A stretch of DNA of 42,710 nucleotides from the IMG/VR virus record IMGVR_UViG_3300047316_000349, positions 1 through 42,710 of that record. The stretch is one strand, 5' to 3'. Below are positions 6,602 to 14,030 of this stretch, in pieces (within the stretch, counting starts at the first letter, position 1; every line of letters starts with the position of its first letter). The translations under genes and the position numbers were made by a program. The notes beneath the pieces are model-generated. The model saw only the letters and a list, made by a program, of their open reading frames with translations, was not told the origin of the DNA and made no database searches. This stretch comes from a virus.

Positions 6602-7146
6602 AAACTCAGCCTCCCCAACCATAAGTCAACATGCGAATCGCGCGAACCATATGAACTGCACAAATTACATATTTATATATAACTGGCCGGCCAGACGCTT
6701 TCGCTGTTCTAGTTAGTCTGAGTAAGTCTGCATTGGTCACAAATTGCCTACTTTGGACAGGATTGGACGCATATGTACAGCATATGTATACCGCTGGACG
6801 GAAATGACTCCGAAAGGCCTGTACACAGCATGCTTGTACGGTTTAGCGACAAGCTGACCGTTTGCCTAGGGAGCAAATAGTCTTTGCATAGTCAACGGCT
6901 ATTCGTCTGCTATTCATCGGCGCAGATGATGGCGGTTACATATAATTCGCACTATTCCACATGACAGACAGTCAACTATTGACCAGAGTTACTTAGCGTG
7001 ATTAGAGCGTTTGCCCGATATTTTTTACTAGGGCCTTGAAATCACGGTTCTATTCGGCTAAACTCAGTTCGTCTCGCGAACGTTTGATCCAAATAGCGTT
7101 AAAAGCGTGACACGAAGCAAATGGTTTTGTAGGGAGGAGCCGTCCT
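6602..7146 (+). promoter_or_regulatory. 545-bp AT-rich control region with palindromic sites
   Basis: No gene is seen. Elements visible: CTGGCCGGCCAG, a perfect 12-bp palindrome (6683-6694); tandem 11-mers GCATATGTACA and GCATATGTATA (6769-6790); a near-palindrome with GTACA/TGTAC arms around GCATGC (6821-6839); a TTTGC/GCAAA inverted repeat near 6860-6880; and a perfect TATAAT at 6941-6946 with no matching -35 box. A GGGAGGAG ribosome site precedes the ParB-like gene. The composition and repeats suggest an operator or partition-like control region. Confidence 0.6.
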
Positions 7147-8022
7147 GTGAGGATTGAGGACGTTCCGGTTGAAAAGATCTCTTTCGGTGATCGCTACCGG
7201 AAGGACTTCGGTGACGTAGAATCACTGGCCGCCAATATCCGAGAGATGGGTCTGCTGCAGCCGATTGGAGTCGATGCGTATTACCAGCTCATTTTCGGTG
7301 CACGGCGACTGGAAGCCTGCGCGGACATTCTCGGCTGGAAGCAAATCCCGTGCATCGTGCTTGCGCTCGAGTCCGTTCTTGCGGGCGAGTACGCAGAAAA
7401 CGAATTCCGTAAGCAGTTCACAGCCAGCGAGCGCGCCGCGATAGGGAAAGCGGTCGAAGCGGAGCTACTCGCGAATGAACGTCGCGGCGGTGACCATAAA
7501 TCAAAGTCCGCAATTGCGCACATTGATTCGCCGAATAATCGTTCCGTTGATCTCGCTGCCAAACGTGCCGGCTTCGAAAGCGCAGAAAGTTTCGAACGGG
7601 CGAAGACGGTCGTCCAAAAGGGTTCGCCGGAACTGATTACGGCAATGGATAAGGGTGAGGTGTCGATCGCGGCGGCGGCTGCCATTGCGCGACAGCCCAA
7701 AGAAGACCAGGCGCAGATTCTCGCTATGCCGAAGGAGGAGCGCCGGGAAGTCGTTCGGCAGATCCGCAAAACCAAAGCCGATAAAGAAGCAGACGAGCAG
7801 AATGCCCGCGACCTGCGGCTGTTTGGCGGCCTAAACGAAGCGGTTCATTTCATCGCTGGATTTCATGAAGGCCCGCATGAGACGTGGGATGGGCTTTCGC
7901 GGGTATTCGCGTACCAGTTTGTCGATGATCTCGAGCGGGCGATTCAATGCCTGATTCGTTTACAGAAGGAGCATCCCAATGCCAAAAGATACCCTGCAAT
8001 CGTTGCTCGCAAGGCTCCATAA
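7147..8022 (+). CDS. ParB/Spo0J-like DNA-binding protein, 291 aa
   Basis: The N-terminal 90 residues carry the ParB N-terminal pattern: VEKISFGDRYRK, a SLAANIREMGLLQPI helix, GARRLEA in place of the usual GERRxRA box, and ENEFRKQFTASER matching the ENxxRxxLxxxE segment. Residues about 135-185 form a helix-turn-helix-like region, followed by a charged helical part. GTG start with a strong ribosome site. No ParA partner is adjacent, so it may act as a transcription regulator or nuclease-like ParB homologue rather than in plasmid partition. The palindromes just upstream are candidate binding sites. Confidence 0.8.
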   Translation: MRIEDVPVEKISFGDRYRKDFGDVESLAANIREMGLLQPIGVDAYYQLIFGARRLEACADILGWKQIPCIVLALESVLAGEYAENEFRKQFTASERAAIGKAVEAELLANERRGGDHKSKSAIAHIDSPNNRSVDLAAKRAGFESAESFERAKTVVQKGSPELITAMDKGEVSIAAAAAIARQPKEDQAQILAMPKEERREVVRQIRKTKADKEADEQNARDLRLFGGLNEAVHFIAGFHEGPHETWDGLSRVFAYQFVDDLERAIQCLIRLQKEHPNAKRYPAIVARKAP

Positions 8023-8539
8023 ACTCGTCAAACAAGCCATCCGTGACTGTGTCTCCAAGGGCCAGCCCACGGATGTCGAGGCGGTGGTGGAGTATTTCCG
8101 GACCAATGTCATCGTCAACTCGAAGTTTCTGTTATTCCGGGTGATGATTGCGCTCACCTGGGAGCAGATTCGCGACATGATCCAGCGGGACCTAAAGCAT
8201 ACCGCCGTTCCGGTGGAGGAAATTCTGGAAAAGGAGCGCCAGATCAAGCTGGCCGAATGGCCAGAATTCCGTGGCATTCCGGAAACCATCAGCTATCATG
8301 ACCGCCCGGGACACGTATCGTATATCCGCTTCATCGATACGGAAAAATTTCACCGCGCGGCGGCGCTGGCTTTGCTCGATGAGAATCTCGCCGCAGTCCA
8401 CCAGACGCGGGAAGCCTTAGCCAGGGGAGACCGTTTCTCGGATTTGCTGATCGCGCGGTACGGCGAAAATCCACTGTGGAAACTGCTGCAGTTCTGGATG
8501 GAGGAAGGCCGGCCTGGACTGGGAGAGATCGGCGCATGA
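7979..8539 (+). CDS. Unknown protein, 186 aa
   Basis: Starts inside the 3' end of the ParB-like gene (44-base overlap). The protein is helical, with a basic first 40 residues, a hydrophobic but not membrane-like patch at 45-65, and an aromatic C-terminal helix (PLWKLLQFWMEEG). No family is recognised. It is coupled to the next gene by an ATGA overlap, giving a unit with the ParB-like gene and possibly the integrase. Confidence 0.6.
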   Translation: MPKDTLQSLLARLHKLVKQAIRDCVSKGQPTDVEAVVEYFRTNVIVNSKFLLFRVMIALTWEQIRDMIQRDLKHTAVPVEEILEKERQIKLAEWPEFRGIPETISYHDRPGHVSYIRFIDTEKFHRAAALALLDENLAAVHQTREALARGDRFSDLLIARYGENPLWKLLQFWMEEGRPGLGEIGA

Positions 8540-8814
8540 ATACCGCTGAGATTTTCGAGCCCGGCGACGGCGCGCAATACCTGGCGCTTATGAAAAAAGC
8601 CCGCAAGACAAATGCGCAGCGCGATCGTATCGATGATGGCGCGGGTTTCCTCAGGCCCAATGAAGGGGCCGTTGATCTGCAGCTGCGGAATGCCATTGCC
8701 GCCATCGGCTGCGGCTTACAGATAAGCGACTGGGATTGTGTGGCCGAGGGCCTGGATATTTTGCAGCGCACAGAGCTACAAATTCGGCTCATCGACCGCA
8801 AGGTAAGCGCCTGA
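8536..8814 (+). CDS. Unknown small protein, 92 aa
   Basis: ATG at 8536 on an ATGA overlap is preferred to the upstream in-frame ATG at 8476. The protein is helical with mixed charge; residues 45-90 alternate hydrophobic and acidic residues. No family is recognised. It ends four bases before the integrase gene, so it is co-transcribed with it. Confidence 0.55.
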   Translation: MNTAEIFEPGDGAQYLALMKKARKTNAQRDRIDDGAGFLRPNEGAVDLQLRNAIAAIGCGLQISDWDCVAEGLDILQRTELQIRLIDRKVSA

Positions 8815-8818
8815 TTGT

Positions 8819-10111
8819 ATGGCGTCTCGCCGTCACATTCCGGAAATGCCTTTAGCGTCTAAGCTATCATTGACTCCAGAGGAGGTGGAGCAATTGGCGA
8901 GACGCAGAGCGCAACACCCGAAGGTTTTTAAAGAAAATGGCATGTGGGTTCTTCGCCCGGTTATGGATGCGATCAACGAAGAGGGCAAACTCGTACCCAC
9001 GCGCCCGCGGCATTATATTGGGCCGGCGGCCGGCACCGATAAGATCAGCCGGGAGGCTGCCCAGGACATTGCCGATAACGGTGTTCTCAAACAACTGAAC
9101 CGCTTCGTGCAACAGCCGCAGAGCATCGTGCGGATCGCGGGCTTTGTCGAGCAGAAGTTTATTCCCGAATGGGTCGAAAAGAAGAAGTGCGCCGGCAAAG
9201 AGCATTATCAGTATTGCCTCAAGAAGGCCATGTCGGTGATTGGTGACGTTCGGTTGCGGGATTTCAAGGTCGGCGATGTGCGCCGGCTGTGTGCGGTGTT
9301 AGAGGAGCAGGGATGTTCGCCGAAGACCATCAAGAATGTGAAAACGGCAGTGGTCACGGTGATCAACTTTGCGAAACAGGAAGGCTACTTTTGCGGTGAC
9401 AACCCGGCGCAACTGGTGCGGCTTGAAGCCAGTCGACCCAAGGAACGCTACAGTTATTCCTTCGAGGATGCACAATTGGTGCTGGCTGAACTTGGTACGC
9501 CCGTGGCTGAAATGGTGTTTACGTCCATGACGACCAGCTTGAACGTGGCTGAGCTCTGCGGTCTGCGTAACAAACGCTTAAATCTGACAGGCGCGACGCG
9601 CTTCTCGGCCGGCGAGGCAATCCCGCCCTTCTCTGCCCTGGTGCGCGAAAACTATTACCGCAACACTTGGGGCACGGTGAAAACCGGCAAGCGTTACCGC
9701 ACGGTCGGTCTGCCGGACTATGTCGTCGAGCGGCTGCTGCGGCTGGCGGAATCCTCGCCGTTCAAAGGGCCGAATGATCCGGTGTTTGCCAGTCGTGCCG
9801 GCACGCCGATGGATGCGCATAACGTAAACAACCGAGCGTTCAAAAAAGTCAGTAACAAGCTGAATCTCCCTGTGACGTGGCATATCTTCCGGCACTCAGC
9901 CGCCAGCTTTGTCGAAGCGATGGACATGCCGCTGAGCGATCGCGAGAAAATTATGGGGCATGCCAACGCGCAGCAGACGATGCACTATACGCACTCCGAT
10001 GTAGCACGCCGGCGAAAGAATCAGAATCAACTGGCCGAACGCATCATACCGGAACGTGATAAGCGCATGCGCGATCTGATGCGCACGGAGGTAGCAGGAC
10101 CAAAGCAATGA
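8819..10111 (+). CDS. int: Tyrosine-type phage integrase, 430 aa
   Basis: Catalyses site-specific recombination between attP and the host tRNA-Pro gene. A core-binding domain covers about residues 105-200 and the catalytic domain about 210-400. Visible active-site residues: Lys288 in TVKTGKRYR, the HxxR box His355-Arg358 (HIFRH), His381 in IMGHA and the nucleophile Tyr390 in MHYTH. The first catalytic Arg, normally in the TGLRxSEL motif, is aligned with Asn242 (SLNVAELCGL), a notable change unless the Arg six residues on substitutes. The attP sequence lies about 250 bases downstream. Confidence 0.93.
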   Translation: MASRRHIPEMPLASKLSLTPEEVEQLARRRAQHPKVFKENGMWVLRPVMDAINEEGKLVPTRPRHYIGPAAGTDKISREAAQDIADNGVLKQLNRFVQQPQSIVRIAGFVEQKFIPEWVEKKKCAGKEHYQYCLKKAMSVIGDVRLRDFKVGDVRRLCAVLEEQGCSPKTIKNVKTAVVTVINFAKQEGYFCGDNPAQLVRLEASRPKERYSYSFEDAQLVLAELGTPVAEMVFTSMTTSLNVAELCGLRNKRLNLTGATRFSAGEAIPPFSALVRENYYRNTWGTVKTGKRYRTVGLPDYVVERLLRLAESSPFKGPNDPVFASRAGTPMDAHNVNNRAFKKVSNKLNLPVTWHIFRHSAASFVEAMDMPLSDREKIMGHANAQQTMHYTHSDVARRRKNQNQLAERIIPERDKRMRDLMRTEVAGPKQ

Positions 10112-10326
10112 GCAAAGAGATCCTTTGGACGCCGTCCCTGATGGGCCTGAAAGGCGGCGCAGCGCGCGTGGAGAAAGGTCTGTCAATGGTGAGTAAAAAG
10201 CGGCGACGCGAAATTTCGAAGCTGGGCGCTGCGGCGCGCTGGGGGAAACGCAAACCGGCCGGAAAAGAGACTTCGCCCAAAAAAGCCCCGAATTCTGCCC
10301 AGTTAACTGTCCAGCGACGTGGCTAA
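10108..10326 (+). CDS. Small basic protein next to integrase, 72 aa
   Basis: ATGA overlap with the integrase stop. The protein is strongly basic, with a KKRRREISKLGAAARW segment of the kind seen in many small DNA-associated phage proteins. An excisionase or integrase-accessory role fits the position, but no excisionase signature is visible. Its 3' end contains one copy of the 16-base repeat that flanks attP. Confidence 0.55.
   Translation: MSKEILWTPSLMGLKGGAARVEKGLSMVSKKRRREISKLGAAARWGKRKPAGKETSPKKAPNSAQLTVQRRG
10287..10302 (+). repeat. Left copy of 16-bp direct repeat flanking attP
   Basis: CCCGAATTCTGCCCAG here and again at 10521-10536. The copies lie about 54 bases before and 109 bases after the tRNA-derived core, the arrangement expected for integrase arm-type binding sites. 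Function is inferred from position only. Confidence 0.6.
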
Positions 10327-10355
10327 ACCATTGAAACATAAGGTACTTATTGCGA

Positions 10356-10412
10356 TAGAGCGCCTGGTTCGGGACCAGGAGGTCGGTGGTTCGAATCCAC
10401 TCGCCCCGACCA
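10356..10412 (+). other. attP core: 3' part of a tRNA-Pro(CGG) gene
   Basis: The 57 bases match a bacterial tRNA-Pro from the end of the D arm to CCA: anticodon stem CCTGG/CCAGG with loop TTCGGGA (anticodon CGG), variable loop AGGTC, T arm GGTGG-TTCGAAT-CCACT, acceptor strand CGCCCCG, then ACCA. The 5' acceptor strand (CGGGGCG) and most of the D arm are absent upstream, so this is not a working tRNA but the segment that rebuilds the host gene on integration. It lies just downstream of the integrase, as in many phages that use tRNA genes. Confidence 0.9.
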
Positions 10413-10575
10413 AACTCCCTCCCGCTAACTTCCTATTAAATCAGCAACTTATCGGACCCACCCCGGCTCCAACGCGAGTCGTTCGATTTCGCCCTGAGCG
10501 CCTGTTTTGGGGTCATTTTGCCCGAATTCTGCCCAGCTTCCTGCCCGTGGAACCAGGAGGTCATTCGGCATTCTG
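10413..10575 (+). other. Right arm of the attP region, non-coding
   Basis: Holds no convincing gene. It contains the second 16-bp repeat at 10521-10536 and an AGGAGG at 10556-10561 that is rather far (14 bases) from the next ATG. A T-rich GTTTTGGGGTCATTTTG stretch precedes the repeat. No clear promoter is seen for the genes that follow. Confidence 0.5.
10521..10536 (+). repeat. Right copy of 16-bp direct repeat flanking attP
   Basis: Identical to 10287-10302. Both copies are in the same orientation, and both sit in short non-conserved sequence, which argues for a site rather than a coding repeat. Confidence 0.6.
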
Positions 10576-10788
10576 ATGAAGTTCGACGAAGAACTGCGTG
10601 AGGCCGAGTTCCGGGAAGCGATCGCGCCGGTCGGGATCATGCGTATCCTGCTCGGTGTTCGTCCGCAGTTGCGGGCCGCGGTGCTCGAGTGTGTCAAGCA
10701 TCTGGTCGAAGCGGACGCCTTGCGCCCCGGTATCGTCGAGCGCATCGCGCAGAGTCACCCGGCGATCAAGAACGGAGAGGACGCATGA
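10576..10788 (+). CDS. Unknown small protein, 70 aa
   Basis: A helical soluble protein with an acidic first 18 residues and a Leu/Arg-rich middle (IMRILLGVRPQLRAAVLE). The start at 10576 is chosen because it follows the attP-arm repeat and an AGGAGG, whereas the longer frame would read through the repeat. No family is recognised. It begins the replication operon and overlaps the next gene by ATGA. Confidence 0.5.
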   Translation: MKFDEELREAEFREAIAPVGIMRILLGVRPQLRAAVLECVKHLVEADALRPGIVERIAQSHPAIKNGEDA

Positions 10789-11030
10789 GCGGAACCGCTG
10801 CCGCTATGAGTAAAGCGGTGTGCTGCGCATCCTGCGGCGCGCAAGCGCCGGCGGGTTCTGATTGGTATACGGTCCACCTCTCGTCCCGCAACCCTGAGCT
10901 GTTGTGTACCGCAACCGACGGCAGCATTCGTTATCTGGGCGAGAAGAGCGCCTGCTCGCGGGACTGCCTCATGAAGCTTGTGAACGACTGGGCCGAAGTG
11001 TGGAAGGCGCGGAAAGCGAAGCGGGCATGA
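10785..11030 (+). CDS. Small zinc-ribbon-like protein, 81 aa
   Basis: ATGA overlap start. CCASC near residues 13-17 and a later SACSRDC give two Cys pairs separated by about 35 residues, consistent with a zinc ribbon that might bind DNA or protein. The C-terminus is a basic helix. No specific family is recognised. It overlaps the methyltransferase gene by ATGA. Confidence 0.6.
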   Translation: MSGTAAAMSKAVCCASCGAQAPAGSDWYTVHLSSRNPELLCTATDGSIRYLGEKSACSRDCLMKLVNDWAEVWKARKAKRA

Positions 11031-11968
11031 GCTTTGACCTGCTCACGGGCGATGCCTTTGCCCTGCTGCCGACCCTGCCGGCAGAGAGCGTTCATTGTTG
11101 CGTGACATCGCCGCCTTACTGGGGTCTACGCGATTACGGCAACCCCGACCAGATCGGTTTAGAGACTACGCCGGCCGAATATGTCGAAAAGTTAGTAGCG
11201 ATCTTTCGCGAGGTCCGCAGAGTGTTACGCGCCGATGGTACGCTCTGGCTCAATTTGGGTGATAGCTACGGGACTGGGGGCAGTGGGCAAAATTTCTATG
11301 ATCCACAAGGACGGCGGCCCGGGGGCGGAAGAGTAGTTACAGAAGGTGGATTCGGGCACAGGAAACAGCATGGCGTAAAGGGTTTTTTTAAGCAATTGAT
11401 CGGCATTCCCTGGCGCGTCGCATTCGCACTGCAGGCGGATGGCTGGTATCTGCGCTCAGACATCATTTGGTCGAAACCCAACCCGATGCCCGAATCGGTG
11501 ACCGATCGGCCGACCAAAGCCCATGAGTATGTCTTCCTGCTGGCGAAGTCGGAACGGTATTACTACGATGCGAGGGCGATTACAGAACCAATCATCACGC
11601 GGGTTCGATTGCGTGAGAAAGGGAATGGCGAATCAGCAGTAGACACTAAATTGCGAGGATTCGGCAGCCATTGCGGAACGTATGCCGCAGGTCGCAATAA
11701 GCGTTCTGTCTGGACCTTCTCAACCTGCCCAACCCCTGACGCTCACTTTGCCACGTATCCAATCGATCTGGTCGAAACCTGTATCCTGGCCGGCTGCCCG
11801 ACCGAGGGCACGGTATTAGATCCTTTCTCAGTGGCCGGCACGACCGGGTTAGCCTGCCTCAAAACCGGGCGTAATTATCTGGGTATCGAATTGAACCCCG
11901 ACTATGTCCGCATCACGCAGGAACGGGCACGACGGCATTATTCCCTACTCGCGCAGGTGACGGCGTGA
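11027..11968 (+). CDS. DNA methyltransferase, beta class (N4-cytosine or N6-adenine), 313 aa
   Basis: Motif IV TSPPYWG is at residues 27-33, ahead of the AdoMet motif I (DPFSVAGTTG) at 265-274 with the following GIELN, the permuted order of beta-class amino-methyltransferases. S/TSPPY is typical of N4-cytosine and some N6-adenine enzymes, so the base is undecided. Motif I normally reads DPFxGxGTT; here Val replaces the first Gly. A central region (about 85-130, 200-230) would be target recognition. It has no obvious cognate restriction gene apart from the overlapping VRR-NUC nuclease. A likely role is protecting phage DNA or regulating replication. Confidence 0.88.
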   Translation: MSFDLLTGDAFALLPTLPAESVHCCVTSPPYWGLRDYGNPDQIGLETTPAEYVEKLVAIFREVRRVLRADGTLWLNLGDSYGTGGSGQNFYDPQGRRPGGGRVVTEGGFGHRKQHGVKGFFKQLIGIPWRVAFALQADGWYLRSDIIWSKPNPMPESVTDRPTKAHEYVFLLAKSERYYYDARAITEPIITRVRLREKGNGESAVDTKLRGFGSHCGTYAAGRNKRSVWTFSTCPTPDAHFATYPIDLVETCILAGCPTEGTVLDPFSVAGTTGLACLKTGRNYLGIELNPDYVRITQERARRHYSLLAQVTA

Positions 11969-12360
11969 GCGCGCTGCCCTTCGATCTGAAAGAACGCGAC
12001 ATCACTAAGCAGGTGTGCGATTTCCTGCGCGCGCATCGCTGGCGGCTGATTCGCATGAACGTCAGCAAGGTGCAGTTCAACGACGCCGGCTGGATGCAGT
12101 TCGGGGAATCCGGAATGGCTGATTACCTGGCGCTCTACTACCTGCCCGATTCGCTGGCGGTTGCGATGTGGCTCGAGTTCAAACAAGCCAAGGGCAAGCT
12201 GGCCCGGCACCAGGAGCTCTGGCACGCGCGCGAGCGCAAAGATGGCGCCAGCGTGTATGTGGTGCGCGATTACGACAGTTTCCGGAAATTTTATGACGCT
12301 GCGTTCGACCGGCCCGGTTCGCCAGTCAAGGGACAGCGGGAATTGATAACGAGTCAGTAA
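11965..12360 (+). CDS. VRR-NUC domain nuclease, 131 aa
   Basis: GTG start in a GTGA overlap with the methyltransferase. Catalytic PD-(D/E)XK-type residues are visible as Asp53 in GMADYL and Glu71-x-Lys73 in WLEFKQAKGKLARHQ, the classical VRR-NUC pattern with a following Gln. Stand-alone phage VRR-NUC proteins are thought to act as Holliday-junction or flap nucleases in replication and recombination; the position just before the replication gene fits that. Confidence 0.82.
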   Translation: MSALPFDLKERDITKQVCDFLRAHRWRLIRMNVSKVQFNDAGWMQFGESGMADYLALYYLPDSLAVAMWLEFKQAKGKLARHQELWHARERKDGASVYVVRDYDSFRKFYDAAFDRPGSPVKGQRELITSQ

Positions 12361-12381
12361 AGGCAGTTTGAGGGTAGCGGT

Positions 12382-13455
12382 ATGGCATTACGCGCAGTTC
12401 CGGATCATCCCAAGTTTTATCGATTAAAGACCATCCTTCATCTGAACAGGGGCTGCGCGCTCGGCTACTTAGAGGGCGTCTGGCATTTCTGCGCCCGCTT
12501 TACGCCGCAGGGCAATATCGGCAAGTACTCGGATGAGGAGATCGAGGCGTGGCTCGAATGGGATGGAGAAGCAGGCGCGCTGGTGCGGGCCTTGCAGGAA
12601 GCGAAGTGGCTCGACGAAAATCCGGAGTGCCGCTTAATCGTCCATGATTGGACCGAATACGCGGACGAGAGCGTGCATACGGAATTGGCGCGAAGGTGCT
12701 TACCCTTCATCGATGGCAGGGCTCCCAAATCAGGGCGCCTCAACAAAGACGAGCGGGAGCGCTATAACGGATGGCTGTCGGAGCAAGGATCTGAGCCGCG
12801 AAGACCAGGACGTCCAGCCGAAACCCAGCCGAAACCCAGCGGTAAACCAGACGAAATCAGCCGAAACCCAGCGGTAAACCAGACGAAATCAGCCGAAAAG
12901 CCGAAGCCAGTACCCGTTCCCGTACCAGAGCCAGTTCCAGAACCAGAGCCTGCTGCTGCTGCTATCGTGACGATCGTAGAGCAGAGTGTTACGGAGCCGA
13001 CAGAAGCAGCAGCAGACCGCGAAGTGCTGGCAAGCTTCCCGGAAAGCCGGCGCTTGATCGAGCGGGAATTTCCGGGAACAGACAGCGCGATGGTCGCGCG
13101 CATCGTCCAGACCGCTTGCCGCGGCAAACCAGGGGCGACCGACCGCGATGTCTTCGCGCTGCTGATCCGAACCCACAAGGGCAAAGAGCAGCGCTCGGCC
13201 GCGCTCTGGCTAAAAACCATCCCGGCTTATCTCGCCGCGGAGCAGGATGTTTCCGACCGTCCGCCGCCGGTGTGTCCCGAGTGCGGCGGTTACGGCAAGA
13301 TCCTCGGCCCCGAGTTCAACGGCCTGCCGAACGACGCCTGGATCGATCTGCCCGAGACACGCACGCATGTTGCCTGCCCACGCTGCCGCGGTGATACGCT
13401 GCGTAAGCCTGCAGAGGCCGAGGTTGCAGAACTAGCGCGAGCGAGAGGAGCATGA
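12382..13455 (+). CDS. Phage replication initiator (lambda O-like organisation), 357 aa
   Basis: Residues 1-100 resemble N-terminal winged-helix domains of phage replication proteins (HPKFYRLKTIL, GKYSDEEIEAWLEW, then ALQEAKWLDE). Residues 145-190 are a Pro/Lys/Glu-rich linker encoded by the iteron DNA. Residues 205-290 are helical and may bind the host helicase or its loader. A zinc ribbon closes the protein (C298/C301 and C332/C335, both with CxxC and Gly-rich surroundings). Having the origin inside the initiator gene parallels lambda O. No separate helicase or loader gene is recognised here, so host DnaB recruitment is inferred. Confidence 0.7.
   Translation: MALRAVPDHPKFYRLKTILHLNRGCALGYLEGVWHFCARFTPQGNIGKYSDEEIEAWLEWDGEAGALVRALQEAKWLDENPECRLIVHDWTEYADESVHTELARRCLPFIDGRAPKSGRLNKDERERYNGWLSEQGSEPRRPGRPAETQPKPSGKPDEISRNPAVNQTKSAEKPKPVPVPVPEPVPEPEPAAAAIVTIVEQSVTEPTEAAADREVLASFPESRRLIEREFPGTDSAMVARIVQTACRGKPGATDRDVFALLIRTHKGKEQRSAALWLKTIPAYLAAEQDVSDRPPPVCPECGGYGKILGPEFNGLPNDAWIDLPETRTHVACPRCRGDTLRKPAEAEVAELARARGA
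12815..12900 (+). repeat. Phased iterons, putative replication origin inside the initiator gene
   Basis: A 32-bp unit is repeated exactly at 12826-12857 and 12858-12889. The shorter element CAGCCGAAACC / CAGCGGTAAACC starts at 12815, 12826, 12837, 12858, 12869 and, partly, 12890. The start-to-start distances are 11, 11, 21, 11 and 21 bases, one or two helical turns, so all copies face the same side of DNA. Because 32 is not a multiple of three, the two units are read in different frames, which shows the repeat is kept as DNA rather than as protein. Confidence 0.75.
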
Positions 13456-13459
13456 TGAC

Positions 13460-13555
13460 ATGCTGCTAACCCGCCTCGATGTGGTGCATCTGGTTCTGGC
13501 TCTGCTGATGACGCTGTTGCTCTGCGCCGTTCTGAAGCTGGTCGGGAAACTATGA
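13460..13555 (+). CDS. Tiny membrane peptide, 31 aa
   Basis: ATG at 13460 follows GAGAGGAG. After a short polar start the chain is a Leu/Val-rich transmembrane helix (residues 8-27) with a basic end. Short membrane peptides of this kind recur in the genome (996, 17068, 22080). No function can be assigned. Confidence 0.4.
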   Translation: MLLTRLDVVHLVLALLMTLLLCAVLKLVGKL

Positions 13556-13702
13556 CGCCTCAACTCCGCGCATTTCGCCCAAAGCATTTCTTTCGCGATT
13601 TGTTTTCGTGTATGCTGTTGATAATCCAGCGGCGACCGTGAGCCGCTCAACAAGATACGCACGGACCTCCGGAAACGCTTCCGGCATCCCACCGAGGGCT
13701 TC
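13556..13702 (+). promoter_or_regulatory. Gap before the late genes with two hairpins
   Basis: A frame of 29 codons at 13552-13641 exists but is not convincing. Stem-loops are AGCGGC/GCCGCT (13628-13647) and CCGGAA/TTCCGG with loop ACGC (13669-13684). GATAAT near 13619 might be a -10 box, but no matching -35 is seen. This is a reasonable place for the late-operon promoter or leader. Confidence 0.35.
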
Positions 13703-13996
13703 ATGCCCGAACTGTCTTTCGTCGCCGTACTCAACCCGCTCCACCCCCGTGCCTCGCAGCTCAGCTACGCGCACGCCCGCCGCTACGTGCGTCAGGGCCG
13801 TGCCGAATGGGTCAAGGGCGCCAGCGCAATTCGCTTCCTCGAAAGCAATCCCCTGCACCAAAGCGCCGCACGGCTGGCACGCCAGCAGACTGCGCTCGGC
13901 TACGATCAACGCGGCATGCTGCTGTTGCGCGAAGTGCGCCGGCTGCCCTGCCTCGAAGCGGAGCGGCTGTTTGCCGGGCGTAAGCGTGTCGCATGA
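13703..13996 (+). CDS. Small phage protein of unknown function, 97 aa
   Basis: The N-terminal half contains a YAHARRYVRQGRAEWV segment, a pattern I have seen in short uncharacterised phage proteins; the chain is Arg-rich and probably nucleic-acid associated. The start has no strong ribosome site. It lies between the replication module and the small terminase. Another frame across the same bases gives a Cys/Ser/Arg-rich product that looks like a shadow. Confidence 0.5.
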   Translation: MPELSFVAVLNPLHPRASQLSYAHARRYVRQGRAEWVKGASAIRFLESNPLHQSAARLARQQTALGYDQRGMLLLREVRRLPCLEAERLFAGRKRVA

Positions 13997-14030
13997 CCCC
14001 ATGAGTGTGTGCTGTCCATGAGGTTTTCCA

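Noticed and set aside
6253-6663. A 136-codon minus-strand frame opposite 6266-6601
   Set aside because: The plus-strand frame has a strong ribosome site; the minus frame is Ser/Arg-rich and lacks one.
10330-10412. A complete functional tRNA-Pro gene
   Set aside because: The 5' acceptor strand and most of the D arm are missing; only the 3' part from the end of the D arm is present.
10319-10576. An 85-codon plus-strand frame over the attP region
   Set aside because: Its middle (RLVRDQEVGGSNPLAPT) is the well-known artefact of translating a tRNA 3' end, and it crosses both attP and an arm repeat.
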